22,797 nt of DNA. Source: Ruminobacter sp964520475. Lineage in GTDB: Bacteria; Pseudomonadota; Gammaproteobacteria; Enterobacterales; Succinivibrionaceae. Positions 13,731 to 21,423 of this stretch are shown here, piece by piece. Below the pieces are notes generated by a model. It did not search any database, was not told where the DNA came from, and worked only from the letters and a program-made list of their open reading frames with translations. Position numbers and translations under genes: made by a program. The stretch spans positions 1 through 22,797 of the forward strand of contig CAZFNS010000019.1 in the NCBI GenBank assembly GCA_964520475.1. The letters run 5' to 3'. Position 1 is the stretch's first letter. Each line of letters starts with the position of its first letter.

Positions 13731-16480
13731 GCGGCCGCGGCGGCGGGGCGGGCTTTAAGCCCGCCCGGGACTCCGGGACCGGACCCGCGGTCGCGGTATC
13801 GGGTCTTTCGCACCGCTACGGGGCCGTCCGGGCGGTCCGGGACGTCTCCCTGACGATCCCCCGCGGGGTCACCGCGGGGCTCGTGGGCGCCGACGGGGTC
13901 GGCAAATCGACGCTGCTTTCCCTCATCGCCGGGTGCCGGGTCATCCAGGAGGGGCGGATCGAGGTATTCGGCCGCGACATGAGCCGCGCCGCGGAGCGCG
14001 CCGCGCTCTCCCGGCGGGTCGCCTTCATGCCCCAGGGGCTCGGCCGCAACCTTTATCCCACGCTCTCGGTGCGCGAGAATATCTCGTTCCACGCCGATCT
14101 CTTCGGCCTGCGCGGCGCGGCCGGGGCCGCCCGGATCGCCCGGCTGCTCGCCGCCACCGCGCTCGCCCCCTTCGAGGACCGGGCCGCCGGCAAGCTCTCG
14201 GGCGGCATGAAGCAGAAGCTCTCGCTCTGCTGCGCCCTCGTGCACAGCCCCGACCTCCTGATCCTCGACGAGCCCACCACCGGGGTGGACCCGCTCTCGC
14301 GCCGGCAGTTCTGGATCCTGGTCGGCGCGCTCATGCGCGAGACCCCCGGGATGACGGTCGTCGTTTCCACCGCCTATATAGAGGAAGCGGAGCGCTTCGA
14401 CCGGGTGATCGTCATGGACGAGGGCCGGATCATCGCCGCGGGGGAGACCCGGGCGCTCACGCGGGAGCGCGGGGCCGCGACCCTCGAGGAGGCGTACATG
14501 AAGATCCTCCCCCCGGCGAAGCGCGGCCGGGCGGGGGGCTTTAAGATCCCCCCGTACGAGCGTAAACCCGGCGAGGCCCCGGCCATCTCCGCCTCCGGGC
14601 TGACGCGTGATTTCGGGTCGTTCCGGGCGGTGGACGGGGTGAGCTTCGAGATCGGCCGCGGGGAGATCTTCGGCTTCATCGGCTCGAACGGCTGCGGCAA
14701 ATCCACCACCATGAAGATGCTCACCGGCCTCCTCGAGCCGACGGCCGGGGAGGCCCGGGTGCTCGGGACGCCGTTCCGGGCGGGGGACGCGGCGATGAAG
14801 CGCAAGGTCGGCTACATGTCCCAGTCCTTCTCCCTCTACGAGGAGCTCACCGTCCTCGAGAACCTCTACCTGCACGGCAAGCTCTATCATATCCCCATCG
14901 CCGAACGGGCCGCGGCCATCCGCCGGGTCCTCGAGCGGTTCGGCCTCGCGGGGCTCGGGAACGCCACCCCCAAGTCCCTGCCGCTCGGCCTCCGCCAGCG
15001 CCTCCAGCTCGCGGCGGCGTGCCTCCACGATCCCGAGATCCTGATCCTCGACGAGCCGACCTCGGGGGTGGACCCGGCGGCCCGGGACATGTTCTGGGAG
15101 AGCCTCATCAAACTCTCCCGGGAGGAGAAGGTCACGATCTTCGTCTCCACCCACTTCATGAACGAGGCCGAGCGCTGCGACCGGGTGTCCCTCATGCACC
15201 GCGGCCGGGTGCTCGCGACCGGCTCCCCGGAGGAGCTCAAAAAAAGCCGCGGGGAGGCGTCGCTCGAGGAGGTCTTCGTCCGCTGCCTCGAGGAGGAGGG
15301 CGGCGCCGGGACGGTGGAGCCGGCCGCGCCCGGGGAGGACGAACGCGGGACGGACGGGAATTCCCTCCTCGGCGCCCTGACCGTCATTGCGGCCTTCGCG
15401 GTCCGCGAGGGCCGGGAGCTCCTGCGCGACCGGGTGCGCCTCTTCTTCGCCCTGTTCGGGGCCCTCATCTTCATCGTCACCGCTTCCTACGGCATCTCCT
15501 TCGACATGAGCCGGATGCCCTTCGCGGTGCTCGATCACGACGGATCGCCCGAGAGCCGGGCCCTCGTCCGGGAATTCGAGGGATCCGCGTACCTGCGCCG
15601 GGTCGACGCGGATCTCTCCGCCGATCCGGTGGCGCTGTTCCGGACGAGTCATATCAAGCTCCTCATCGACGTCCCGCCCCGGTACGGGGAGTCCCTGCTC
15701 CGGGGCGAGCGCCCCGAGGTCGGCTTCCTGGTGGACGGGGCCTTCAACTCGGTGACCAACAACGTGCGCGGCTACGTGAGCGGGATCATGGGCAGGTACA
15801 ACGCGGGCCTCGCCGGCGGCGCGGCCCGGGCCGCCCCGGATCCCGTGGAGGTCCGGTTCATGTACAACGAGATCTTCAAGAGCGTCTACGTGATGACCCC
15901 GGGCCTCGTCATGATGGTGCTGACCCTGTTCCCGGCCGTGATGACCGCGCTCGGGGTCGTAAGGGAAAAGGATCTCGGCACCATAAGCAACCTGTACACG
16001 TCGCCCGCCGCCGTCTGGCAGTTCCTCATCGGCAAGCAGATCCCCTACGTGATCCTCGCCCTGGCGAGCTTCCTGCTCATGACCGCCTGCGCCGTGTTCG
16101 TCCTCGGGGTGCCGGTGCGGGGATCGTTCGCGGCCCTGGCGCTCGGGGCGCTCCTCATGGCGCTCGCGTCCTCGTCCTTCGGGCTCCTGGTCTCGTGCTT
16201 CGTGCGGACCCAGGTGGCGGCGATCTTCGCGGCGGCGATCTTCTCGATGCTGCCGGCCATCAACTTCTCCGGGTTCCTGTTCCCGGCCTCGACCCTGCAG
16301 GGACCGGGCTATTATATAGCCAAGATCTTCCCGTGCTCGCGGTTCCAGCTGATCTCGCTCGGGACCTTCACCAAGGGCCTCGGCGCGGAGAGCCTGATCC
16401 CCATGTACGCGGTCATCGCGGGGATCGCGCTGGTTTACCTGGCGCTCGCCTGCCTCGCGCTTAAGAAACAGGAAAGGTAG
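13727..16480 (+). CDS. rbbA: Double-ATPase ABC exporter with ABC-2 permease, RbbA-like
   Basis: A 917-residue protein, the size and architecture of E. coli RbbA (YhiH): two ABC ATPase domains fused to an ABC-2 permease. NBD1: Walker A GADGVGKST (54-62), signature LSGGMKQK (157-164), Walker B LLILDEPTTGVDP (177-189); its switch histidine position is A216 (STAYIEEAE). NBD2: Walker A GSNGCGKST (319-327), degenerate signature LPLGLRQRL (418-426), Walker B to D-loop ILDEPTSGVDP (440-450), switch H476. Thus each domain lacks one canonical element, an asymmetric pair, as in RbbA. The permease has a membrane helix at about 571-591, a periplasmic domain beginning MPFAVLDHDGSPESR, and five or so helices after residue 725. 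E. coli RbbA was also reported to associate with ribosomes; the gene context here speaks for export. The start overlaps the yhiI stop by 4 nt. Confidence 0.93.
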   Translation: MSGRGGGAGFKPARDSGTGPAVAVSGLSHRYGAVRAVRDVSLTIPRGVTAGLVGADGVGKSTLLSLIAGCRVIQEGRIEVFGRDMSRAAERAALSRRVAFMPQGLGRNLYPTLSVRENISFHADLFGLRGAAGAARIARLLAATALAPFEDRAAGKLSGGMKQKLSLCCALVHSPDLLILDEPTTGVDPLSRRQFWILVGALMRETPGMTVVVSTAYIEEAERFDRVIVMDEGRIIAAGETRALTRERGAATLEEAYMKILPPAKRGRAGGFKIPPYERKPGEAPAISASGLTRDFGSFRAVDGVSFEIGRGEIFGFIGSNGCGKSTTMKMLTGLLEPTAGEARVLGTPFRAGDAAMKRKVGYMSQSFSLYEELTVLENLYLHGKLYHIPIAERAAAIRRVLERFGLAGLGNATPKSLPLGLRQRLQLAAACLHDPEILILDEPTSGVDPAARDMFWESLIKLSREEKVTIFVSTHFMNEAERCDRVSLMHRGRVLATGSPEELKKSRGEASLEEVFVRCLEEEGGAGTVEPAAPGEDERGTDGNSLLGALTVIAAFAVREGRELLRDRVRLFFALFGALIFIVTASYGISFDMSRMPFAVLDHDGSPESRALVREFEGSAYLRRVDADLSADPVALFRTSHIKLLIDVPPRYGESLLRGERPEVGFLVDGAFNSVTNNVRGYVSGIMGRYNAGLAGGAARAAPDPVEVRFMYNEIFKSVYVMTPGLVMMVLTLFPAVMTALGVVREKDLGTISNLYTSPAAVWQFLIGKQIPYVILALASFLLMTACAVFVLGVPVRGSFAALALGALLMALASSSFGLLVSCFVRTQVAAIFAAAIFSMLPAINFSGFLFPASTLQGPGYYIAKIFPCSRFQLISLGTFTKGLGAESLIPMYAVIAGIALVYLALACLALKKQER

Positions 16481-16492
16481 GGGGACGCGGAC

Positions 16493-17641
16493 ATGAGCTT
16501 TTACACCTGGGTTTCCAACGTTTTCATCCTGACCCTCAAGGAGATCAAGAGTCTCTGCACCGACCTGATCCTCGTGGCCCTCATCGCCTACCTGTTCACG
16601 GTGGCCGTGGTCGTGGCCGCGCGCGGGGGCAGCCAGGACGTGCGCAACGCCCCGGTGGCCTTCGCCGACCACGACGGCTCCGAACTGTCCCGGAACCTGC
16701 GCCGGGCGGTGCTCGCCCCTTACTTCAAGCCGCCCGAGACGATCGCCGACGCCGAGGTGCAGCGCCGCCTCGACGTCGGGGACTACTACTTCGTCGCGGA
16801 CGTGCCGCCCGGGTACGAGGAGGATCTCCTCGCCGGCAAGGAGCCCAAACTCCAGCTGATGGTGGACGCCACGTCCATGACCCTGGCCGCGACCGGCACG
16901 GGCTACCTGGTCTCGATGCTCGGGGACGAGCTCGAGGAATTCGCGAACCGGGCCGGGCGGGGGGCCGCGCCCCCGGCGGAGGCGCCCCCGCGGGCCGAGC
17001 CGGTCGTGAACGTGCTGTTCAACCCGAACTCGGAGGGCCTCTGGCAGATGGGGCTCGCCCAGATCATCGGCAACACCACGCTGCTCACCCTGATGCTGAC
17101 CGGCGCCGCCGTGATCCGGGAAAAGGAGCGGGGGACGATCGAGCACCTCCTGGTCATGCCGGTGTCCTCGTCGCAGATCGCCGCCGCCAAGATCGCCGCC
17201 AACAGCGCGGTGACGGTGGCCGTGGCGCTGGTCTCGCTCTGGCTGGTCGTGCACCGCGGCCTCGGGGTGCCGGTGAACGGCAGCGTCTGGCTGGTGGGCC
17301 TCGGGATGCTGGTCTACGCGCTGAGCTTCTCGTCGCTCGGGATCCTGCTCGCGATCAACGCCCCGTCCCTGCCGCAGTTCGGGCTGCTCTGCATTCCCGT
17401 GTACATGCTCGTCTACCTGCTTTCGGGGGCGACGAGCCCCGTGGAAAGCATGCCCGATTTCATGCGGAGCGCGATCCAGATCTCGCCGACGACCCAGATG
17501 GTGGCGTTCACTCAGGACGTCGTGTACCGGGGCGCGGCGTTCGCCGAAGTGTACCCGAAGCTGATCATCATGCTCGTCCAGGGCGTGATCTTCCTGATCC
17601 CGGCGCTCGCGGGCTTCAGGTCGATGCTGGCGCGGCAGTAG
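16493..17641 (+). CDS. yhhJ: ABC-2 type permease, YhhJ-like
   Basis: A 382-residue inner-membrane permease that pairs with the RbbA permease domain. The family pattern is complete: N-terminal FILTLKEIKSLCTDLILVAL with the first helix, a large periplasmic domain (APVAFADHDGSELSRNLR, YYFVADVPPGYEEDLLAGKEP, QLMVDATSMTLAATGTGYL), then five helices with VIREKERGTIEHLLVMPVSS, the ABC-2 coupling segment, and SGATSPVESMPDF. Length and order match E. coli YhhJ (about 374). A GGGGGA ribosome site precedes the ATG. It starts 12 nt after rbbA. Confidence 0.93.
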   Translation: MSFYTWVSNVFILTLKEIKSLCTDLILVALIAYLFTVAVVVAARGGSQDVRNAPVAFADHDGSELSRNLRRAVLAPYFKPPETIADAEVQRRLDVGDYYFVADVPPGYEEDLLAGKEPKLQLMVDATSMTLAATGTGYLVSMLGDELEEFANRAGRGAAPPAEAPPRAEPVVNVLFNPNSEGLWQMGLAQIIGNTTLLTLMLTGAAVIREKERGTIEHLLVMPVSSSQIAAAKIAANSAVTVAVALVSLWLVVHRGLGVPVNGSVWLVGLGMLVYALSFSSLGILLAINAPSLPQFGLLCIPVYMLVYLLSGATSPVESMPDFMRSAIQISPTTQMVAFTQDVVYRGAAFAEVYPKLIIMLVQGVIFLIPALAGFRSMLARQ

Positions 17642-17658
17642 GAACGGAGGAAATGAAT

Positions 17659-19248
17659 ATGAGCGGGATACGGGTACGGAAAACCCCGGGCGGGGCCCTC
17701 GGGGCCGCCGCGCGGAGGATCGCGGCCGCGGTCCTCCTGCCGGCCGCGATCGCGGCGGCCGCGGCCTGCGCGCCGCTCACCGCGGACACGCGCGGCGGCG
17801 TGACCCCGCCCGCGCGCTTCGCCGAGGCCCCGGAAGCCGCGGGCGCGCCCGATCTCCGGGAATGGTGGGGATATTTCGGGGACGAGACCCTGAACCGGCT
17901 CGTGGGGCTCGGGATCGACCGGAACCTCGACATCGCGGCCGCCCGGATCGCCTTCGCGCGGGCCGCCGCCGAGGCCGGGGTCGCGAAGGGGGATCTCGCG
18001 CCGCAAATCGCCCTCGGCGGGCGCGCCGGGGCGGGGCGCGGGCGCGCCGACACCCCGTCCGGGATGCCGGACGGCTCCGGGCACGGTTATTTCCTGCTCG
18101 GGAACGTCTCGGCGAGCTGGGAGCTCGATTTCTTCGGGGCGAAAGAAAGCGAGTACGACGCCGCGCGGTACCGGGCGCTCGCGGCGAAGGACAACGTCGG
18201 GATCGCCCGGACCGAGACGGCCGCGCTCATCGCTTCCGCGTATTTCGAGATCCTCGCCCTTAAGGAGAACCGCCGGATCACCGAGGAAACCGCGGCCAAC
18301 CTCCGCGACCTCCGGCGCTACGCGCTCGGGCGGTTCGAGAGCGGCCGGGTCACCGCGTACGACGTTGACGACGTCGGGAACCGGATCACCGAGCTCGAGG
18401 CGTCGCTCCCGGGGATCGACGCGGGGATCGCCGCGCGCGCGCGGGCGCTCGCCGTGCTGACCGGGAACACGCCGCAGGGCTTTACGATCGGGGATCTCCC
18501 GGCCGGGCTGCCCGCCAAGGTTCCGGAGGCCCCGGCGGGGATCTACCCGGGGGAGCTCCTCCTGCGCCGGCCCGACCTCCTCGCGAAGCGCGCCGAGATC
18601 GACGCGAAAGCCGCCCGGGTGGCAAGCGCCAAGGCGGATCTCTACCCGCGCTTCGCCCTCGAGTTCGCGGGCGCGCCCGGCCGGATAGAAAAGAGCGGCG
18701 ACCCGGACCGCGTTTCGCTTCTGGGCGGCATGCTCGGGGGCTCGGTCGTCTGGCCCGTCTTCACCGGCGGGAAGATCCGGGCGAATATCGAGGCGAAGAG
18801 CCAAGACCTGAAACTCTCCCTCGCCGAGTTCGACGAGATGCTGCTCGGAGCCCTCAAAGAGGTGGACGACGGCTACGGGAACGTCAGATCCGCCGCGGCC
18901 GAGTGCCGAAAGCTCGAACGGGGGAGCGCGGAGGCGGCAAGGCTGACCCGCGAGGCCGCCGCGCTGTTCGAGCGGGGCCGCGCCGACTTCGACCGGATCG
19001 TCGACGCGCGGGCGCGGCGGCTCTCGTTCGACAAGGCCCTCGCCGAGGGGCGCCTTAACCGGATCAAGGCCCTGATCTCCCTCTACAAGGCCCTGGGGGG
19101 CGGCTGGGATCCCGAGGGCGGCGCGGCGGACGCGGACGCCGCGGCGGCGGGGGACCGGGCCGCGGAGAGCGCCGGGCCGGGCGAAGGAGTCCCGGCGGAG
19201 GAACCGCCCGCGGGACGGGCGGAGCGGGGCGCCGGGGCCGGCGCGTGA
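17659..19248 (+). CDS. Outer-membrane efflux lipoprotein, NodT/OprM family
   Basis: A 529-residue TolC-like channel lipoprotein. The signal peptide ends in a cysteine (C37, AAAAAC), as in OprM/CusC/AdeC-type lipoproteins. Family features: EWWGYFGDETLNRLVGLGID, ASWELDFFGAKES, the first helical hairpin to YALGRFESGRVTAYDV, ELLLRRPDLLAKRAEID, SVVWPVFTGGKIRANIE, and the second hairpin ending NRIKALISLYKALGGGW. The last 50 residues are a Gly/Ala/Glu-rich extension. The start at 17659 has GGAGG 8 nt upstream; an in-frame ATG at 17653 lies only 2 nt from that site. E. coli yhiI-rbbA-yhhJ lacks an outer-membrane gene; here it is the fourth gene, 17 nt after yhhJ, making the exporter self-contained. 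Confidence 0.93.
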   Translation: MSGIRVRKTPGGALGAAARRIAAAVLLPAAIAAAAACAPLTADTRGGVTPPARFAEAPEAAGAPDLREWWGYFGDETLNRLVGLGIDRNLDIAAARIAFARAAAEAGVAKGDLAPQIALGGRAGAGRGRADTPSGMPDGSGHGYFLLGNVSASWELDFFGAKESEYDAARYRALAAKDNVGIARTETAALIASAYFEILALKENRRITEETAANLRDLRRYALGRFESGRVTAYDVDDVGNRITELEASLPGIDAGIAARARALAVLTGNTPQGFTIGDLPAGLPAKVPEAPAGIYPGELLLRRPDLLAKRAEIDAKAARVASAKADLYPRFALEFAGAPGRIEKSGDPDRVSLLGGMLGGSVVWPVFTGGKIRANIEAKSQDLKLSLAEFDEMLLGALKEVDDGYGNVRSAAAECRKLERGSAEAARLTREAAALFERGRADFDRIVDARARRLSFDKALAEGRLNRIKALISLYKALGGGWDPEGGAADADAAAAGDRAAESAGPGEGVPAEEPPAGRAERGAGAGA

Positions 19249-19338
19249 CCGGCCGTTCCAGGGGCCGGACCCGCCCGGGCGCCGGCCCGGCCCTGCCGGG
19301 AAAAATTGCCCGCCGGCCCCGCGGGGCGCCCGGCGCCC

Positions 19339-19367
19339 TTGCGGCCCGGCGCGGGCGGGACTATCAT
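19339..19367 (+). promoter_or_regulatory. Sigma-70-like promoter of the ArsC-family gene
   Basis: TTGCGG (19339-19344) and TATCAT (19362-19367) are separated by exactly 17 nt. Transcription would start near 19374, leaving a leader of about 90 nt before the ATG. It lies beyond the end of the exporter operon. Confidence 0.4.
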
Positions 19368-19463
19368 GGTTCTGTGCCGTAAGTTTATTTCTTTTTTCAC
19401 GGCGTCCGCGGGAAGCGGCCGGGACGATTCCCGGCGGCGGAACGCGGCGCGGAGGATCAGCCC

Positions 19464-19826
19464 ATGCTTTTTATCGAATATCCCAAATGCACGACCTGCA
19501 AGAAGGCCAGGAAATGGCTCGACGAGCGTCACGCCGCCTACGAGGACCGGCATATCGCCGAACAAAACCCCACCCGCGAGGAGCTTAAGGCGTGGCATGA
19601 GGCGAGCGGCCTGCCCCTCAAGAAGTTCTTCAACACCTGCGGCCAGCTCTACCGGAAGCTCGACCTCAAGGACCGGCTCCCGGCCATGAGCGAGGACGAG
19701 CAGCTCGACCTGCTCGCCTCGGACGGCCTGATGGTCAAGCGCCCGCTGCTCATCGACGGCGACAAAGTGCTGGTGGGCTTTAAGGAAGCCGAGTGGGAGG
19801 GCCTGCTCGCCGGTAAGGACGACTGA
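19464..19826 (+). CDS. ArsC/Spx-family thioredoxin-fold protein
   Basis: A 120-residue cytoplasmic protein of the ArsC/Spx/MgsR superfamily. The N-terminus FIEYPKCTTCKKARKWLDER has the CXXC pair C9 and C12. EEQNPTREEL-like helices (AEQNPTREELKAWHE), SGLPLKKFFNTCGQLYRKL and the C-terminal DGLMVKRPLLIDGDKVLVGF, with the cis-proline at KRP, all fit. A GGAGG ribosome site precedes the ATG. Members of this family are often labelled arsenate reductase-like, but the sequence alone does not show arsenate reduction; a redox or Spx-like role is equally possible. No ars genes are nearby. Confidence 0.88.
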   Translation: MLFIEYPKCTTCKKARKWLDERHAAYEDRHIAEQNPTREELKAWHEASGLPLKKFFNTCGQLYRKLDLKDRLPAMSEDEQLDLLASDGLMVKRPLLIDGDKVLVGFKEAEWEGLLAGKDD

Positions 19827-20108
19827 CGGCCCGAGGCGGCAAAGGCACGCCGGGCGGCCGCGGCCGGCTCCCGCCGTTCCCCGGGGCGGCGGGTCCGCCC
19901 GCGCGCCCGGTAAGCGCGTTTTACGGCGCCGGNNNNNNNNNNNNNNNNNNNNNNNNNNNNNNNNNNNNNNNNNNNNNNNNNNNNNNNNNNNNNNNNNNNN
20001 NNNNNNNNNNNNNNNNNNNNNNNNNNNNNNNNACGGCCGGAGCCGGGACCCGGCTCCCCGGCGCGATCCGGGAAAATTTATCGCCTGGGGCGCGTCCGCG
20101 GACGCCGG

Positions 20109-20124
20109 TGTGAATTAATTCACG
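20109..20124 (+). promoter_or_regulatory. CRP-like binding site, lipoprotein gene 1
   Basis: TGTGAATTAATTCACG matches the CRP pattern TGTGA-N6-TCACA except at the last base and contains the perfect palindrome GTGAATTAATTCAC. Its centre is 62 nt from the centre of the -10 hexamer TAAAAT, so about -71 from the predicted start, a usual class I activator position. Confidence 0.65.
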
Positions 20125-20167
20125 GTTAAGGAAACGCGAGCCGCGAATTTGTGGCGGGCGCGGGGGT

Positions 20168-20183
20168 AAATCGTTTAAAATCT
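20168..20183 (+). promoter_or_regulatory. Promoter core, lipoprotein gene 1
   Basis: AAATCGTTTAAAATCT is identical to the block at 21254-21269 before the paralogous gene. TAAAAT (20176-20181) is the probable -10. No good -35 is present, which fits dependence on an activator bound at 20109-20124. Confidence 0.6.
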
Positions 20184-20236
20184 ATGCGTTACAACCCGCC
20201 GAAGCCTTTTTAAGGCGGTTTTACGGCGCTATATTC

Positions 20237-20335
20237 AACTTGCGATAAGGAACCGATATGAATTTACATGAAAAGAACAAATGGCTCGCTTTCGGCGCGG
20301 CGCTCGCGCTGGCGGCGGCGCTGACCGCCTGCGGG
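20237..20335 (+). repeat. Duplicated leader and signal-peptide module, copy 1
   Basis: Ribosome site, start codon and the coding sequence for the signal peptide and lipobox match 21325-21423 with only two mismatches over about 99 nt. After the lipobox cysteine similarity at DNA level falls away at once. The module marks two members of one lipoprotein family. Confidence 0.9.
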
Positions 20336-21010
20336 AGCGACGACGACGAAGACGCCCCTTACGAAGAACCCCCTTATCAGGATCCCGAGGCCGCGGAATG
20401 GATGTCCGCGACGTACAGGCTCGACGACCTCAGGACGGAGCACATCGAGAACACCACCGACGGCAGCTACAGCCTTTATCTCATGACCTATAACCAAAAC
20501 GCGGCGGACGACCGGATTATCTACAACGAGGACGACGGCCTTCCCGATATCGTCATCGAAGAGTACGCCGATCAGCCGGAATCCGGCTACGCCGACGTGG
20601 TGATCCTCATCGGCGGCCCCGCGGGCGAGGTAGACGCGAACTCTTACGGCTGGTACTGGTTCGGCGACGACGAGGCGAACTACGACACGTTTTACAACGG
20701 CGAAGTGTTCAGAATCGGCGAGGGCGTGCTTGTCGACGACGGCGGGGAAAAGAACCAGATTCTGCACCTTCAGTACGACGCGCAGGACGGCTACAGCTAT
20801 ATCGCGGATTATCAGATCCGGAAAACCTACTCGACCGAACCCATGCCGATCGGGGTTGACGCCGCAGGCGCGGACGCGGCGGCCGCGGCCGGGGCGCGCA
20901 GGATCGTGACGGAGACGGTAACCGCGCCCGTGAAACTGCCGAACGCGAACGGCGCCGCCGAGCCCGAGGCGCGGCGGATCGTGAACGCCCCCGCGGAACC
21001 CGCGGAATAA
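20258..21010 (+). CDS. Lipoprotein of an unrecognised family, one WFGDD domain
   Basis: A 250-residue lipoprotein: signal peptide ending LTACG (C25), an acidic linker (SDDDEDAPYEEPPYQ), and one domain at about 47-195. Landmarks of the domain are EWMSATYRLDDLRTEHIE, YLMTYNQNA, NEDDGLPDIVI, QPESGYADVVILIGGP, GWYWFGDDEA (131-140), EVFRIGEGVLVDDGGEKN, ILHLQYD and ADYQIRKTYST. The same set occurs twice in the next gene. The Asp/Glu-rich loops could bind Ca2+, which is inference. A 55-residue Ala/Pro-rich tail follows. I know no named family for this pattern. The ribosome site AAGGAA lies 7 nt before the ATG. It has its own CRP-like site and terminator. Confidence 0.85.
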   Translation: MNLHEKNKWLAFGAALALAAALTACGSDDDEDAPYEEPPYQDPEAAEWMSATYRLDDLRTEHIENTTDGSYSLYLMTYNQNAADDRIIYNEDDGLPDIVIEEYADQPESGYADVVILIGGPAGEVDANSYGWYWFGDDEANYDTFYNGEVFRIGEGVLVDDGGEKNQILHLQYDAQDGYSYIADYQIRKTYSTEPMPIGVDAAGADAAAAAGARRIVTETVTAPVKLPNANGAAEPEARRIVNAPAEPAE

Positions 21011-21072
21011 GAACGGTCCGGCGGCCGGCTTCCTCCGGGAACGGGGGAAGGCCGGCGGTCATACGGGATTTG

Positions 21073-21106
21073 CCCCGGGGAAGCGGGTTCCGCCCCCGGG
21101 GTTTTT
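21073..21106 (+). terminator. Rho-independent terminator
   Basis: CCCCGGGG (21073-21080) pairs with the same self-complementary word at 21094-21101, and GCGG/CCGC (21083-21086, 21090-21093) extends the stem around a GTT loop with an AA bulge. Five T residues follow. It lies 63 nt after the stop of the first lipoprotein gene. Confidence 0.85.
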
Positions 21107-21195
21107 CGCGCGCGCGATCCGCGAGGGCGGCCGTTCCCTGCGGCTGCTCCCGGTCCGCGGAGCCGCGGCGTCCGCGGATCCTCCCGGGCGCCCCG

Positions 21196-21211
21196 TGTGA
21201 AATAATTCACG
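21196..21211 (+). promoter_or_regulatory. CRP-like binding site, lipoprotein gene 2
   Basis: TGTGAAATAATTCACG again fits TGTGA-N6-TCACA apart from the last base. Its centre lies 61 nt from the centre of the -10 element, within one base of the arrangement before the first gene. Sequence between site and promoter has diverged more than the site itself. Confidence 0.65.
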
Positions 21212-21253
21212 CGCGCGGATCCGCGCGCCTTAAATTTATGGCCGGCCGGACCC

Positions 21254-21269
21254 AAATCGTTTAAAATCT
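21254..21269 (+). promoter_or_regulatory. Promoter core, lipoprotein gene 2
   Basis: Identical over 16 nt to 20168-20183. The -10 candidate TAAAAT is at 21262-21267; the predicted start near 21276 gives a leader of about 70 nt. Confidence 0.6.
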
Positions 21270-21324
21270 GTCTGTCACGCCGCGCCCGGGCGCCGTTTAC
21301 GGGGCTTTTAAGGCCGGTTTACCC

Positions 21325-21423
21325 AACTTGCGATAAGGAACCGATATGAATTTACATAAAAAGAACAAATGGCTCGCTTTCGGCGCGGCGCTCGCGCTGG
21401 GGGCGGCGCTGACCGCCTGCGGG
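21325..21423 (+). repeat. Duplicated leader and signal-peptide module, copy 2
   Basis: The counterpart of 20237-20335: the same ribosome site and near-identical codons to the lipobox. One mismatch changes Glu5 to Lys5 and the other Ala19 to Gly19. Confidence 0.9.

Larger units (their letters stand above)
19827..20257. other. Intergenic region with 100-N gap (19933-20032)
   Basis: The left part is GC-rich without a recognisable terminator T tract. The N run has no matching flanks, unlike the other two gaps, so sequence of unknown length may be missing. After the gap a perfect 9-bp inverted repeat with a 1-nt centre (20039-20057) is followed by the CRP-like site and promoter of the lipoprotein gene. 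No coding region is supported. Confidence 0.7.
21011..21345. other. Intergenic region between the two lipoprotein genes
   Basis: It holds the terminator of the first gene at 21073-21106 and, from 21196, the CRP-like site, promoter and leader of the second. The stretch 21107-21195 is GC-rich with no feature that I can support. Confidence 0.7.

Noticed and set aside
13553..17254. Very long open frame on the minus strand opposite the exporter genes
   Set aside because: High GC leaves few stops in antisense frames. It is rich in His, Arg, Glu and Asp in a pattern typical of antisense, matches no family, and lies opposite rbbA and yhhJ, which are certain.
19464..19826. Arsenate resistance gene arsC
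   Set aside because: The superfamily fits, but no arsenic operon is nearby and the sequence resembles the Spx/MgsR-like branch as well; a specific arsenate reductase call is not supported.
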